From Sulfuricella sp. T08 (GTDB lineage Bacteria; Pseudomonadota; Gammaproteobacteria; Burkholderiales; Sulfuricellaceae), in assembly GCF_000971475.1 (NCBI RefSeq), contig NZ_DF967527.1, positions 1 to 64,000 of the forward strand: 64,000 nt of DNA, given 5' to 3'. Positions 56,896 to 64,000 of this stretch are shown here, in pieces. Numbering within the stretch: the stretch's first letter is position 1; every line of letters begins with the position of its first letter. Below the pieces are notes generated by a model that was not told the DNA's origin, ran no database searches, and saw only the letters and a program-made list of their open reading frames with translations. A program made the position numbers and the translations under genes.

Positions 56896-57561
56896 TCATT
56901 GCAACACTACAATCGGCGGAGACAGGTCCATCACCGTTTCTACGCCACCGTGGGTGGCCATGATCCTCAGGATGGCGCCTTCCTGGGGTAGCAAGGAGTG
57001 GACCATGCTGAGACCATTGCCGGTTTCCTTGCTGCGCTCGAAATTGAAACCGATAGGCAGTTTTCCCAGGTTGAAAACTCTGATTTGGGCGGCCTTGCGG
57101 GCGCTCGTTACGCCAATCCGGATAATTTTTCTGCTATCTTTCCTGACAGGAGAATGCTTGATTGCGTTCGTGATCAGCTCGTTCAGGATCAGGGCGATAG
57201 CTACTGCTTCGCTTACCGATATCTGCGCAGGCATGGCTGAATCCGCCATGATGCTGGGAACGATTTGTGCGTTGGTCAGATCGCCCACGGCGCTGGCGAT
57301 GCTGGTTACCATGTCGCACAAGTTGACCCCGTTGCCCGCTGGATTGCCCTGCAATCCGTGGATAGAGGCCAAAGCTTGCATTTGTGTGATGGCTGTATCC
57401 ATGATGGATCGTATTTCAGGATGTTCGTCGGCACGCTGGCGCAATAACCCGGCTACGCCCTGAAGATGATTTTTGATGCGATGATGAACTTCCTTCACCA
57501 CGGTATCACGCAAACTCATCGTATCATCCGGGTTGCATTGTGGAATTTCATGCACTTGCAT
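56896..57561 (-). CDS. Soluble HisKA_2-type histidine kinase
   Basis: A 222-residue kinase without a sensor or membrane part. The phosphoacceptor region is VVKEVHHRIKNHLQGVAGLL (HisKA_2 family), the N box LILNELITNAIKHS, and the G box ETGNGLSMVHSL. I start at ATG 57561 (MQVHEIPQCN); a longer upstream frame is low quality. The nearest regulator is the VpsR-like protein on the same strand, but HisKA_2 kinases often signal to other partners. Confidence 0.88.
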   Translation of the reverse strand: MQVHEIPQCNPDDTMSLRDTVVKEVHHRIKNHLQGVAGLLRQRADEHPEIRSIMDTAITQMQALASIHGLQGNPAGNGVNLCDMVTSIASAVGDLTNAQIVPSIMADSAMPAQISVSEAVAIALILNELITNAIKHSPVRKDSRKIIRIGVTSARKAAQIRVFNLGKLPIGFNFERSKETGNGLSMVHSLLPQEGAILRIMATHGGVETVMDLSPPIVVLQ

Positions 57562-58060
57562 GCTGTAATCTCCGTAATACAGGTTAAATGCATTGGGATG
57601 GCAGGGTATCCGCCTACATGAGGCATTGGCGCGGTATGCGGTGATGGAACTACTATGTAAATGTAGTAGAACAAACGTAGGTAAATATATAGGCACTCCG
57701 CTTAATTTGTACTAAAAAAAATGCCTAGTTGGCGTAATGTATTTATCTAGCGGGGAATGCTGAGTATCCACTCGGGGACTCGGCACTCAGTCAGGCTTGG
57801 GTAATGCCACGCTGGACGGTATTCCGGATGCCCGGATTTTTCATGATATTGGTATGCTGGGGCCCGGCAGTTTTTTTAGCTGATGTAGAAGATTTTGGCG
57901 ATCGAATGGCCATCCGCCAGCAACTGGAAAATCTGGAACCCATTATTTTGCACAATTTTGTCAGAGGTTGGCAATGAGTCTTGAAATGGGTGGACAGCGG
58001 CTCTGGAAACTGGCTATCGTAGAGATTTTAAGCGGGCTTGTGCTTGCCCTAAATGCCGAC
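57562..58060. other. Gene-free interval
   Basis: These 499 bp lie between the divergent kinase and oxyR genes. They hold an AT-rich stretch at 57640-57760 that probably carries the kinase promoter, and the leader of oxyR. No RNA gene or repeat was found. An in-frame extension of oxyR back to 57968 is open, but lacks homology. Confidence 0.5.
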
Positions 58061-58996
58061 ATGACCCTTACTGAACTCAAATATATCGTTGCCGTCGCTC
58101 GTGAGCGGCACTTCGGCCGTGCGGCTGAAGCCTGCTTCGTTAGTCAGCCGACCTTGAGCGTGGCGGTGCGCAAGCTGGAAGAGGAGCTTGGGGTGACTTT
58201 GTTCGAACGCGGCGCGAGCGAGGTGTCGTTGACAACTCTCGGCGAGCAGGTCGTGGCCCAGGCCCATCGCGTGCTGGAGGAGGCGGAGGGGGTCAAGCGC
58301 GTCGCTTCGCAGAGCAAGGACCAGTTGGTTGGGCCGCTGCGTCTGGGCGCCATTTACACCATCGGGCCTTATCTCCTGCCGGGCCTGATTCCGATCCTGC
58401 GTGAACGGGCGCCCAGGATGCCGTTGCTGATCCAGGAAAATTACACGCTCAAACTGGCTGATCTTCTCAGGCGCGGTGAACTGGATCTGGTGGTGTTGTC
58501 GCTACCTTTTTCTGAAACCGGTATTGTCACCCAGGCGGTGTACGACGAGCCGTTTCGTATCGTTCTGCCGAGCGGGCATGCCTGGCTGAAAAGCAAGGAA
58601 ATTTCCGCCGCTTGGGTGGATCAGGAGGACGTGCTGCTCCTGACTAGCGGCAACTGCTTTCGCGACCAGGTGTTGCAGGCCTGCCCGATGCTCAACCGCG
58701 GCAGCAACAACATCCAGAAGACGCTGGAGGGCAGCTCTCTGGAAACCATCCGCTACATGGTGGCTTCCGGGGTGGGCATTACTGTGCTGCCTTCGACCTC
58801 GGCGGATTCTATTCCCGAGCATAACAGTCTTCTTGCCGTGCGCCCGTTTGCTCCCCCTGTTCCCAGTCGCCGCGTGGCACTGGCGTGGCGCAAGAGTTTT
58901 CCTCGCCCACAGGCGGTGGAGACGGTGTATCAGGCGATTTTGGCCTGCAATCTGCCGGGTGTGGGCAAGCTGGACGAGGCCGCTATGGAGTCGTAA
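58061..58996 (+). CDS. oxyR: Peroxide-sensing LysR-type regulator OxyR
   Basis: A 311-residue LysR-family protein. The N-terminal helix-turn-helix (HFGRAAEACFVSQPTLSVAV) is followed by a LysR substrate domain with both redox cysteines, SGNCFRDQVLQACP, ten residues inclusive as in E. coli C199/C208. The start at ATG 58061 (MTLTELKYIVAVARE) matches OxyR. It precedes the rubrerythrin unit, whose upstream region contains a good OxyR site. Confidence 0.96.
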   Translation: MTLTELKYIVAVARERHFGRAAEACFVSQPTLSVAVRKLEEELGVTLFERGASEVSLTTLGEQVVAQAHRVLEEAEGVKRVASQSKDQLVGPLRLGAIYTIGPYLLPGLIPILRERAPRMPLLIQENYTLKLADLLRRGELDLVVLSLPFSETGIVTQAVYDEPFRIVLPSGHAWLKSKEISAAWVDQEDVLLLTSGNCFRDQVLQACPMLNRGSNNIQKTLEGSSLETIRYMVASGVGITVLPSTSADSIPEHNSLLAVRPFAPPVPSRRVALAWRKSFPRPQAVETVYQAILACNLPGVGKLDEAAMES

Positions 58997-59004
58997 ATTA
59001 TCTC

Positions 59005-59041
59005 ATAGCTATTCCCTATCGCTTGTATCGTAACAATCAAT
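59005..59041. promoter_or_regulatory. Predicted OxyR binding site
   Basis: The consensus ATAGnTnnnAnCTAT, repeated after 7 bp, is matched by ATAGCTATTCCCTAT (59005-59019; one mismatch) and ATCGTAACAATCAAT (59027-59041; three mismatches). It lies between oxyR and the rubrerythrin gene, about 80 bp before the latter's ATG. Confidence 0.65.
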
Positions 59042-59121
59042 TAGACCTATGTATCGGGTTTCTCTACCATGCGAATCGTGCACTCAACACACGATGACTA
59101 AAACCTTAAAGGAGAATCCAG

Positions 59122-59592
59122 ATGCAAGCGCCAACCACGATCCAGAATATTGAAGCCGCCTTTGCCGGCGAATCGATGGCTCACACCAAGTACATGTTCT
59201 TTGCAAAAGTCTGCCGCGCTGCAGGCGATGTAGAGACCGCCAGGGTGTTCGAGGAAACTGCCGCCCAGGAAGTGCAGCATGCCTTGGGCCATCTTGACCT
59301 GCTCTACCCGGCAGGGTCCATGACGCCCGCCAAGTGCCTGGAAATGGCGATTGCCGGCGAGACTCACGAATACACCGAAATGTACCCTTCCTTCCGCCAT
59401 ACCGCGGTGGAAGAAGGCAACCAGGCTGCCGTGGCGGAAATCGACGAGCAGATCGCCGAATCCAGGGAGCATGCCCACCAGTTCAGGGTCACTCTGGAGA
59501 AAGCCGCCAAGCGCTTTGCGGCATTGGCCAAGGTGGAAGAGAAGCACGCCAACCACTACCGCGATACGTTGGCCAAGATTGAAGTGAAATAA
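59122..59592 (+). CDS. Rubrerythrin-type diiron protein without rubredoxin domain
   Basis: A 156-residue four-helix diiron protein. Ligand-bearing motifs are AFAGESMAHTKY, EETAAQEVQHALGH, AGETHEYTEMYPSF, and EEGNQAAVAE. Classic rubrerythrin has a C-terminal rubredoxin domain; here rubredoxin is a separate gene 70 bp downstream. Such proteins reduce hydrogen peroxide with electrons from rubredoxin. The ribosome-binding site is AAAGGAGAA. Confidence 0.93.
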   Translation: MQAPTTIQNIEAAFAGESMAHTKYMFFAKVCRAAGDVETARVFEETAAQEVQHALGHLDLLYPAGSMTPAKCLEMAIAGETHEYTEMYPSFRHTAVEEGNQAAVAEIDEQIAESREHAHQFRVTLEKAAKRFAALAKVEEKHANHYRDTLAKIEVK

Positions 59593-59662
59593 GCTGGCGT
59601 AGCGAAAAAGCCAGCGTAGCAAAATAACCTGATTATTTAATGACTATTTTAAGGAGCTGAAA

Positions 59663-59827
59663 ATGAAAGTATGGAAATGTATCGTATGTGGCTATGTTTA
59701 CGACGAAACCGCGGGTGATCCCAAGGAAGGCATTCCTGCCGGCACGCGCTGGGCCGATGTGCCGGAGAGCTGGGCCTGCCCTGAGTGCGGCGTAGCCAAG
59801 GCAGACTTCGAGATGGTGGAGATCTGA
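59663..59827 (+). CDS. rubA: Rubredoxin
   Basis: A 54-residue protein, MKVWKCIVCGYVYDE, ending near ESWACPECGVAKADFEMVEI. The four cysteines in two CxxC pairs (C6, C9, C39, C42) bind one iron. It carries one electron from the NADH-dependent reductase encoded 2 bp downstream to the rubrerythrin encoded upstream. AAGGAG precedes the ATG. Confidence 0.97.
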   Translation: MKVWKCIVCGYVYDETAGDPKEGIPAGTRWADVPESWACPECGVAKADFEMVEI

Positions 59828-59829
59828 TC

Positions 59830-60981
59830 ATGAACCGGCCGCCCGTGGTTATCATCGGCAGCGGGCTTGCGGGCTATACTGTGGCTCGCGAGTTCCGCAA
59901 GCTGGACGGCGAAGCCCCCCTCGTGATGCTTTCCTCGGATCACGGCGGGTTCTACTCCAAACCCATGCTCTCCAATGCGTTTGCCCAGAAGAAGGATGCC
60001 GATGCGTTGCTCGGCAAAAGTTCCGTTCAGATGGCGGAGGAACTCAAGCTGGATATCCGTGCGCACGTCAAAGTTACGGCTATTGATGTCACGCTGAAGC
60101 AGGTGGTGGTGAATGGCGAAACCGTGCCCTACAGCAAGCTGGTACTGGCCATGGGCGCCGATCCTATCCGTCTGCCACTGCAGGGCGATGGGGCGGATGC
60201 GGTGTTGTCGGTTAACGATCATGCCGACTACCGACGCTTTCGCGAGGCCATCGAGGGGAAGAAGAACATCGCCATACTCGGTGCCGGGCTGATCGGCTGC
60301 GAGTTTGCCAATGACCTCGTCGGGGCAGGTTATAACGTGCATGTCATCGACCTTGCCCCGCAGCCGCTGGGACGTTTGTTGCCGCCGGCATCCGCGGCAT
60401 TCATACAGCGCAAGCTTGAAGCGGCGGGGGTTGTCTTCCATCTCGGCACAACCACCCAGCAGGTGGAGCGCGCCGGGGAAGGATTCAGTATGATGCTGGC
60501 CAACGGCGAAACCATAGCAGCTGACGTGGTGTTGTCGGCGGTCGGGCTGCGGCCGCGGAATACGCTGGCAGAAGCGGCGGGGATCAAGGTCAATCGCGGC
60601 ATTGTGGTGAATGTTTCGTTGCAGACGAGTGACGAGAATGTCTACGCCCTGGGTGACTGCGCGGAAGTGGAGGGCAGGGTGCTGCCTTTCGTCATGCCCA
60701 TCATGCAGGCGGCGCGTGCCTTGGCACCTACCCTGGCCGGCAACGCTACCCAGGTGCGCTACCCGGCCATGCCGGTGGTGGTGAAGACCCCGGCCTGCCC
60801 GGCCGTAGTGTCGCCGCCGGATATGGGCGCACAGGGCGAGTGGCAAGTCGAGGAACTGGAGGATGGCATCAGGGCATTGTTCCATAGTGCGGAAGGAAAG
60901 CTGCTCGGTTTTGCGCTGCTGGGCACCGTAACGGCGGAAAAGAACGCACTCGCTGCGCAGTTGCCACCAGTGATGGAATAG
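59830..60981 (+). CDS. rubB: Rubredoxin:NAD+ reductase
   Basis: A 383-residue FAD-dependent pyridine-nucleotide oxidoreductase. The FAD motif is VVIIGSGLAGYTVAREFRKL, the NADH motif IAILGAGLIGCEFANDL, and the second FAD motif VYALGDCAEV. The C-terminal domain resembles rubredoxin reductases. It begins 2 bp after the rubredoxin gene and is followed by a strong terminator, so rubrerythrin, rubredoxin and reductase make one unit. Confidence 0.93.
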   Translation: MNRPPVVIIGSGLAGYTVAREFRKLDGEAPLVMLSSDHGGFYSKPMLSNAFAQKKDADALLGKSSVQMAEELKLDIRAHVKVTAIDVTLKQVVVNGETVPYSKLVLAMGADPIRLPLQGDGADAVLSVNDHADYRRFREAIEGKKNIAILGAGLIGCEFANDLVGAGYNVHVIDLAPQPLGRLLPPASAAFIQRKLEAAGVVFHLGTTTQQVERAGEGFSMMLANGETIAADVVLSAVGLRPRNTLAEAAGIKVNRGIVVNVSLQTSDENVYALGDCAEVEGRVLPFVMPIMQAARALAPTLAGNATQVRYPAMPVVVKTPACPAVVSPPDMGAQGEWQVEELEDGIRALFHSAEGKLLGFALLGTVTAEKNALAAQLPPVME

Positions 60982-60993
60982 CATTCTCCAGGC

Positions 60994-61033
60994 GTAAAAA
61001 AACCCGAGGTGATCATCCCTCGGGTTTTTTTAC
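60994..61033. terminator. Strong bidirectional terminator after rubB
   Basis: GTAAAAAAACCCGAGG and CCTCGGGTTTTTTTAC are exact inverted copies around an 8-nt loop, with A7/T7 runs on the two sides. It separates rubB from the convergent CDGSH gene and can serve both. Confidence 0.92.
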
Positions 61034-61044
61034 ACCTGATGGAA

Positions 61045-61290
61045 TCAGAGCTTCTGGTGGCTGCCGTCGCAGGTTACGCCGCTGGCGCTGTGCTTGCAGC
61101 CGCAAAAGTAAACCGTGCCCGCTTTTTCCGCCTTGTGTTCAACAGGGGCGAAATCGCTGCCCTTGTGGCTGCCATCGCAAAAAGGCTGGGTCGCGCTTTT
61201 GCCGCAGGAACACCACCAGTAACTCTTGCCGGCTTCCACTTCCACGGCAAAGGGGGATTTCTGGGCGATAACGGGTTGCTTGTCTGACAT
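61045..61290 (-). CDS. CDGSH iron-sulfur protein with two CDGSH motifs
   Basis: An 81-residue mitoNEET-like protein. Two CxCx2(S/T)x3PxCDGSH-type sites can be seen: WWCSCGKSATQPFCDGSH (complete) and YFCGCKHSASGVTCDGSH. Each would bind a 2Fe-2S cluster with three cysteines and one histidine. It lies between two redox operons and probably moves electrons or clusters. Confidence 0.94.
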   Translation of the reverse strand: MSDKQPVIAQKSPFAVEVEAGKSYWWCSCGKSATQPFCDGSHKGSDFAPVEHKAEKAGTVYFCGCKHSASGVTCDGSHQKL

Positions 61291-61369
61291 GAAAGCTCCT
61301 TTTAAAAAATTTTGACTACTGAACTGAAATTACGCGAACTGCGAGCGGGAAGCAAGTTTTTGTCCGCCA

Positions 61370-61936
61370 CTATTCCTTGACGGCCTCGACAGGGATGGTC
61401 AGGGTCACTTCGTCGCTCACGTAGGGGGCGTTTTTACCGGCGTTGAATTCGGAACGCTTGATTTTGGTGGTGGCATTGGCGCCGCAGGCCTCTCTCTTGA
61501 GCATGGGGTGGGGCATGCAGTGGAAGGATGTCACTGTGAGTGTCACCGGCTTGGTTACGCCCTTGATGGTCAGGTCGCCATTCACGGCGACCAGTTTATC
61601 GCCATCGAATTTCATGCTGCTGGACTTGAAGGTAATGGTTGGGTACTTTGCGGTATAAAAGTAATCCTCCCCCTGGATGTGCTCATTGAAGAGTGCGTAT
61701 CCGGTGTCCACGGATTTGGCATCGATCACCACATCGACAGAGCCAGTCTTGGCAGCACGGTCCAGGGTGATCTTACCGCTTGTTTTATCGAAGCGACTGA
61801 CCTGGTTGGAGTAGCCGAAATGGTTGTATTCGAAACGAGGGAAGGTATGCGTGCCGTCGATGACATAGGTTTCCGTCGCAGCGAATGCGGCGGATGACAT
61901 GGAAGCGGCAACGGCGAGAATAGCGAGTTTTTTCAT
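61370..61936 (-). CDS. YceI-family periplasmic protein
   Basis: A 188-residue protein with a signal peptide (KKLAILAVAASMSSAAFA) and a YceI lipocalin-like barrel (ETYVIDGTHTFPRFEYNHFG, FDKTSGKITLDRAAKTGSVD). Relatives bind polyprenyl chains such as octaprenyl-type lipids. I start it at ATG 61936. It is the last gene of the marR-cybB-yceI-yceI run. Confidence 0.93.
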   Translation of the reverse strand: MKKLAILAVAASMSSAAFAATETYVIDGTHTFPRFEYNHFGYSNQVSRFDKTSGKITLDRAAKTGSVDVVIDAKSVDTGYALFNEHIQGEDYFYTAKYPTITFKSSSMKFDGDKLVAVNGDLTIKGVTKPVTLTVTSFHCMPHPMLKREACGANATTKIKRSEFNAGKNAPYVSDEVTLTIPVEAVKE

Positions 61937-61962
61937 GGTGTTTCTCCTGTTGAGGGTGGGAA

Positions 61963-62508
61963 CTACTTCAAGACAAAATGAAACTTGACCTGGACTTCGT
62001 CGGCGACCACTGAAGTGTCGCTCCACAGGCCGGAGCCGATGCCGAAGTCGAGGCGTTTCAGCGGAAAGGTTCCGTCCAGGATCAGGACGCCTTTTTCTTG
62101 TTTGAGGGTAAAAGGTGCACGGGACTCCAGGGTTTTTCCCTTGATGGTCATTTTGCCCAAAGCTTCGAAGCGGCCGCTGCCGAGCGCCTTTACCTCGCTG
62201 GAGGCAAAGCTCGCTTTGGGAAATTCGCGGGTGTTGAACCAGCTTTTGCCTTTGACCTCGTCGTTCGCATCAGTGCTGCCGGCGTCGATGCTGGCCAAGT
62301 CGATCTCGATCCGGGCGCGACCGGCTTCCGGCTTGGTCGGGTCGATGCTGATTTGCGCGCTGAATTGTTTGAAAATTCCTTCGACCGGCACGTTCATCTG
62401 CCTGGAAACGAAAGCGATGGTGCTTTTGTTGAGCTGCACGGCGCTCAGTTCGGCGCCGTAGGCGAAACTCGAAGAAAGCAAGCTCAGGATGGCGAGCAGA
62501 CGGATCAT
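61963..62508 (-). CDS. Second YceI-family periplasmic protein
   Basis: A 181-residue protein with a signal peptide (IRLLAILSLLSSSFAYG) and a YceI domain (EGIFKQFSAQISIDPTKPEA, WFNTREFPKASFASSEVKAL). It overlaps the cytochrome b561 gene by 4 bp and lies 26 bp before the other yceI gene. YceI proteins next to a cytochrome b561 are a common pair, which suggests a quinone-linked role. Confidence 0.93.
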   Translation of the reverse strand: MIRLLAILSLLSSSFAYGAELSAVQLNKSTIAFVSRQMNVPVEGIFKQFSAQISIDPTKPEAGRARIEIDLASIDAGSTDANDEVKGKSWFNTREFPKASFASSEVKALGSGRFEALGKMTIKGKTLESRAPFTLKQEKGVLILDGTFPLKRLDFGIGSGLWSDTSVVADEVQVKFHFVLK

Positions 62509-63059
62509 GGGCGGTTTTCCTTGTCGAGGAAAGGCAGCATTCGGGCGAGGATGCCGTCGCGGTCGATGAAATGGTGCTTGAGCGCGGCGCCGACGTGGGC
62601 GATAACCAGCCCCAGCATCCCGTAGTTCAGCAGTTCATGCACTTCCTTGAGAATGTCTCCCAGCGCCTTGTCCTTGCCGATCAGATCGGGCAGCGGCAGC
62701 ACGCCGAAATACACGGTCTGGAAACCCTTGGCCGAACTCATCAGCCATCCGCTGAGTGGAATTGCGATGATCAGCAGATACAGCAAGTGGTGCACTGAGT
62801 GCGTGGCGGTTCGTTGCCAGGCGAGCATGGCCTCTGGTAATGGCGGTGGCGTGTGTTTCGCACGCCATGCCAGGCGTGCCACAGTGAGCAGGAAAATGGT
62901 GACGCCCAGCCATTTGTGGTAGCTGATCAATTGGAGTTTGAGCGGCGATAGTTCCAGGTCGCTCATATATAGGCCGAGCGGGAAGGCGGCGAAAATCAGG
63001 AAAGCGATCAGCCAGTGCAGGCGAATGGCGGTAAAGGTGTAACGTGCAGAGGTTGTCAT
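62505..63059 (-). CDS. Cytochrome b561
   Basis: A 184-residue membrane protein with four transmembrane helices and two heme b sites; histidines are in IRLHWLIAFLIF, ISYHKWLGVTIF, HSVHHLLYLLIIAI and LVIAHVGAALKHHF. Relatives transfer electrons between quinols and superoxide or other acceptors. It overlaps marR and the yceI gene by 4 bp each, so the operon is tightly coupled. Confidence 0.94.
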   Translation of the reverse strand: MTTSARYTFTAIRLHWLIAFLIFAAFPLGLYMSDLELSPLKLQLISYHKWLGVTIFLLTVARLAWRAKHTPPPLPEAMLAWQRTATHSVHHLLYLLIIAIPLSGWLMSSAKGFQTVYFGVLPLPDLIGKDKALGDILKEVHELLNYGMLGLVIAHVGAALKHHFIDRDGILARMLPFLDKENRP

Positions 63060-63511
63060 GATGTTGCCTTTATGTTGTTGCGTGCGCTGACCAGCGCTTC
63101 GCGCAGGTGACGCAGTGACTTCTCCAGATTGACCAGTTCATCCGGCGGGAGTTCGACGAAAGCGCGCTGCAAATGAGCCAGGTGATCGGGGAAGATGCGC
63201 TCGAACAGGGCTACGCCCTGCGGGGTCAGTTGCACGGTCTGACTGCGGCCATCACTAGGTGAAGCCACGCGCTGCACCAATTGTTTATCGGTCAGACGAT
63301 CGACCACGCCGGTGAGTGTCCCCTTGGTGATCAGCGTTTTTTCGCCCAGCTCCTTGAACGGCATGCCCGGCGTATTGCCGAGCGTGGCGATGATGTCGAA
63401 CTGGGCCGGAGTCAGGTCGAGGGTGCGGATATGCACTGCCGAATAGGTTTCGAAGGCTTGGTAGGCGCTGGTCAACTCGCGCAGGGTGGGCAGGAATGAG
63501 GTGGTAGTCAT
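63056..63511 (-). CDS. MarR-family transcriptional regulator
   Basis: A 151-residue winged-helix regulator: LTPAQFDIIATLGNTPGM, LGEKTLITKGTLTGVVDRLT for the recognition helix, and VQLTPQGVALFERI for the wing. It is the first gene of the cytochrome b561-YceI operon and probably its repressor, since a perfect 14-bp palindrome lies in the promoter. The inducer is unknown; no sensing cysteine is obvious. Confidence 0.93.
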   Translation of the reverse strand: MTTTSFLPTLRELTSAYQAFETYSAVHIRTLDLTPAQFDIIATLGNTPGMPFKELGEKTLITKGTLTGVVDRLTDKQLVQRVASPSDGRSQTVQLTPQGVALFERIFPDHLAHLQRAFVELPPDELVNLEKSLRHLREALVSARNNIKATS

Positions 63512-63523
63512 GATTGAGATAAA

Positions 63524-63567
63524 GTTCTAGTTAGGACTATTGTTGTTCTAATTAGAACCATTGTCAA
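63524..63567 (-). promoter_or_regulatory. MarR operon promoter with two operator-like palindromes
   Basis: GTTCTAATTAGAAC (63545-63558) is a perfect palindrome; GTTCTAGTTAGGAC (63524-63537) is a close copy 21 bp away, two helix turns. On the minus strand TTGACA (63567-63562) is followed by 17 bp and AACAAT, so the perfect site fills the -35/-10 spacer. This strongly suggests autorepression. Confidence 0.7.
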
Positions 63568-63671
63568 GCGTATATTTGTAGTTCCGATCCATCATGGGTG
63601 GCAACACGGATTGAATTTTTCTGAATTACGGGAGTCTATGTTTTACAAGTAAGAAGATAAGGAGGTGAATC

Positions 63672-63887
63672 ATGCAATCCAAAGCCCATACCGGTGCGAC
63701 CATTGGCTCTTGCTCTGATGACGATGTATGTGTTCCCTTGATCTGTGATCTCTGCAAGGCCGAAATTCCGCAAAGTGCGGCGCAGACTTTCGAAGGCGCT
63801 GATTACACCGCGCACTTCTGCGGCTTGGGATGCATGGAAACATGGAAGCGGAACCATCCCGCGAAGGATTCCCAGCCTTCGGTCTAA
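63672..63887 (+). CDS. DUF3330-type small zinc-binding protein
   Basis: A 71-residue protein with a treble-clef-like set of cysteines: LICDLCKAEIPQS and HFCGLGCMETWKR. The phrase EGADYTAHFCGLGC is typical of DUF3330 proteins. Their function is unknown; some are found in mercury-resistance transposons. It has a strong ribosome-binding site AAGGAGG. Confidence 0.75.
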   Translation: MQSKAHTGATIGSCSDDDVCVPLICDLCKAEIPQSAAQTFEGADYTAHFCGLGCMETWKRNHPAKDSQPSV

Positions 63888-63921
63888 TTTAGGAAAAACC
63901 AACCGGAAGGCCAAGAACCGG

Positions 63922-63951
63922 TTGACTATATCTGTATTGGCGTATATAGTC
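63922..63951 (+). promoter_or_regulatory. Sigma-70 promoter overlapped by an inverted repeat
   Basis: TTGACT (63922-63927), a 17-bp spacer and TATAGT (63945-63950). The inverted repeat GACTATAT (63924-63931) and ATATAGTC (63944-63951) covers both elements, as an operator of an autoregulated ArsR-type repressor would. Confidence 0.7.
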
Positions 63952-63956
63952 GCCAA

Positions 63957-64000
63957 ATGATAAACACCAATGATTTTTTCGATGCGCTTTCCGACGAAAC
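63957..64000 (+). CDS. Start of an ArsR-type regulator, cut by the window edge
   Basis: The frame reads MINTNDFFDALSDE and continues off the window; FDALSDETRRRIL-type starts are common in ArsR/SmtB repressors. Only 14 codons are visible. The ATG lies 7 bp after the -10 element, so the mRNA may have no leader. Confidence 0.5.
   Translation, partial: MINTNDFFDALSDE

Noticed and set aside
57968-58060. Earlier start of OxyR (31 more residues)
   Set aside because: OxyR proteins begin MTLTELKY; the extension has no homology and no better ribosome-binding site.
59698-60984. Minus-strand open frame of 428 codons over the rubredoxin and reductase genes
   Set aside because: The plus strand encodes rubredoxin and a flavoprotein with intact FAD and NADH motifs; the antisense product is H/R/Q-rich and has no recognisable domain.

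Overview
This 64 kb chromosomal segment looks like it comes from a betaproteobacterium, probably within Nitrosomonadales (Sulfuricellaceae/Gallionellaceae-like). The evidence is gene content and order (queA-tgt-yajC-secD-secF, xseB-ispA-dxs, argD-argF-argG, FolE2 in place of FolE, an ExeA/GspA-GspB pair), moderately high G+C, and intergenic hairpin repeats. The genus is an inference; no rRNA gene is present.

Layout. (1) 1-5.3 kb is accessory: the end of an IS5-family element has cut hsdR short. Behind it, on the minus strand, lie mazF, mazE, hsdS and hsdM, and then, on the plus strand, a DUF6516/HTH toxin-antitoxin-like pair. This block abuts the 3' end of tRNA-Leu(CAA). (2) 5.5-13.3 kb is core: queA, tgt, yajC, secD, secF, a DedA protein and purB. 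(3) 13.3-19.4 kb is a second accessory block: REP-like inverted repeats, vapBC, a 15-bp perfect inverted repeat, a HEPN-like gene overlapping a Rossmann-like gene, a Sel1-repeat protein, and a 639-residue protein that joins coiled coils, a J-like domain, a PD-(D/E)XK nuclease and a DEDDh exonuclease. The Sel1 and multinuclease genes are the best candidate for an undescribed system. (4) 19.4-37.5 kb is mostly housekeeping: endonuclease V, gspAB, xseB-ispA-dxs, folE2, a CnoX-like thioredoxin, a retropepsin-like protease, a minus-strand run from argD to a 2Fe-2S reductase, and rpsT. (5) 37.6-45.6 kb holds envelope and small genes, cspA, an Atm1-type ABC exporter, a solo HicA-like gene and a SUI1-like factor. 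(6) 45.7-54.7 kb is a protein-quality-control island: an Hsp70 paralogue, DnaJ with no standard start codon, CbpA, CbpM, two Hsp20 genes that are both broken, and a Lon-like protease. (7) 54.7-57.6 kb encodes a VpsR-like activator, two small unknown genes and a soluble HisKA_2 kinase. (8) 58-61.3 kb is an oxidative-stress unit: OxyR, a good OxyR site, rubrerythrin, rubredoxin, a rubredoxin reductase and a CDGSH protein. (9) 61.3-64 kb is a MarR-cytochrome b561-YceI-YceI operon, a DUF3330 protein, and the start of an ArsR-type regulator whose promoter appears to give a leaderless mRNA.

Two repeat families tie the window together: long hairpins built on a CCGCAGAGGACGC-type unit between genes (five complete, one half copy), and a 56-nt repeat that lies between secD and secF and again inside the xseB coding sequence.
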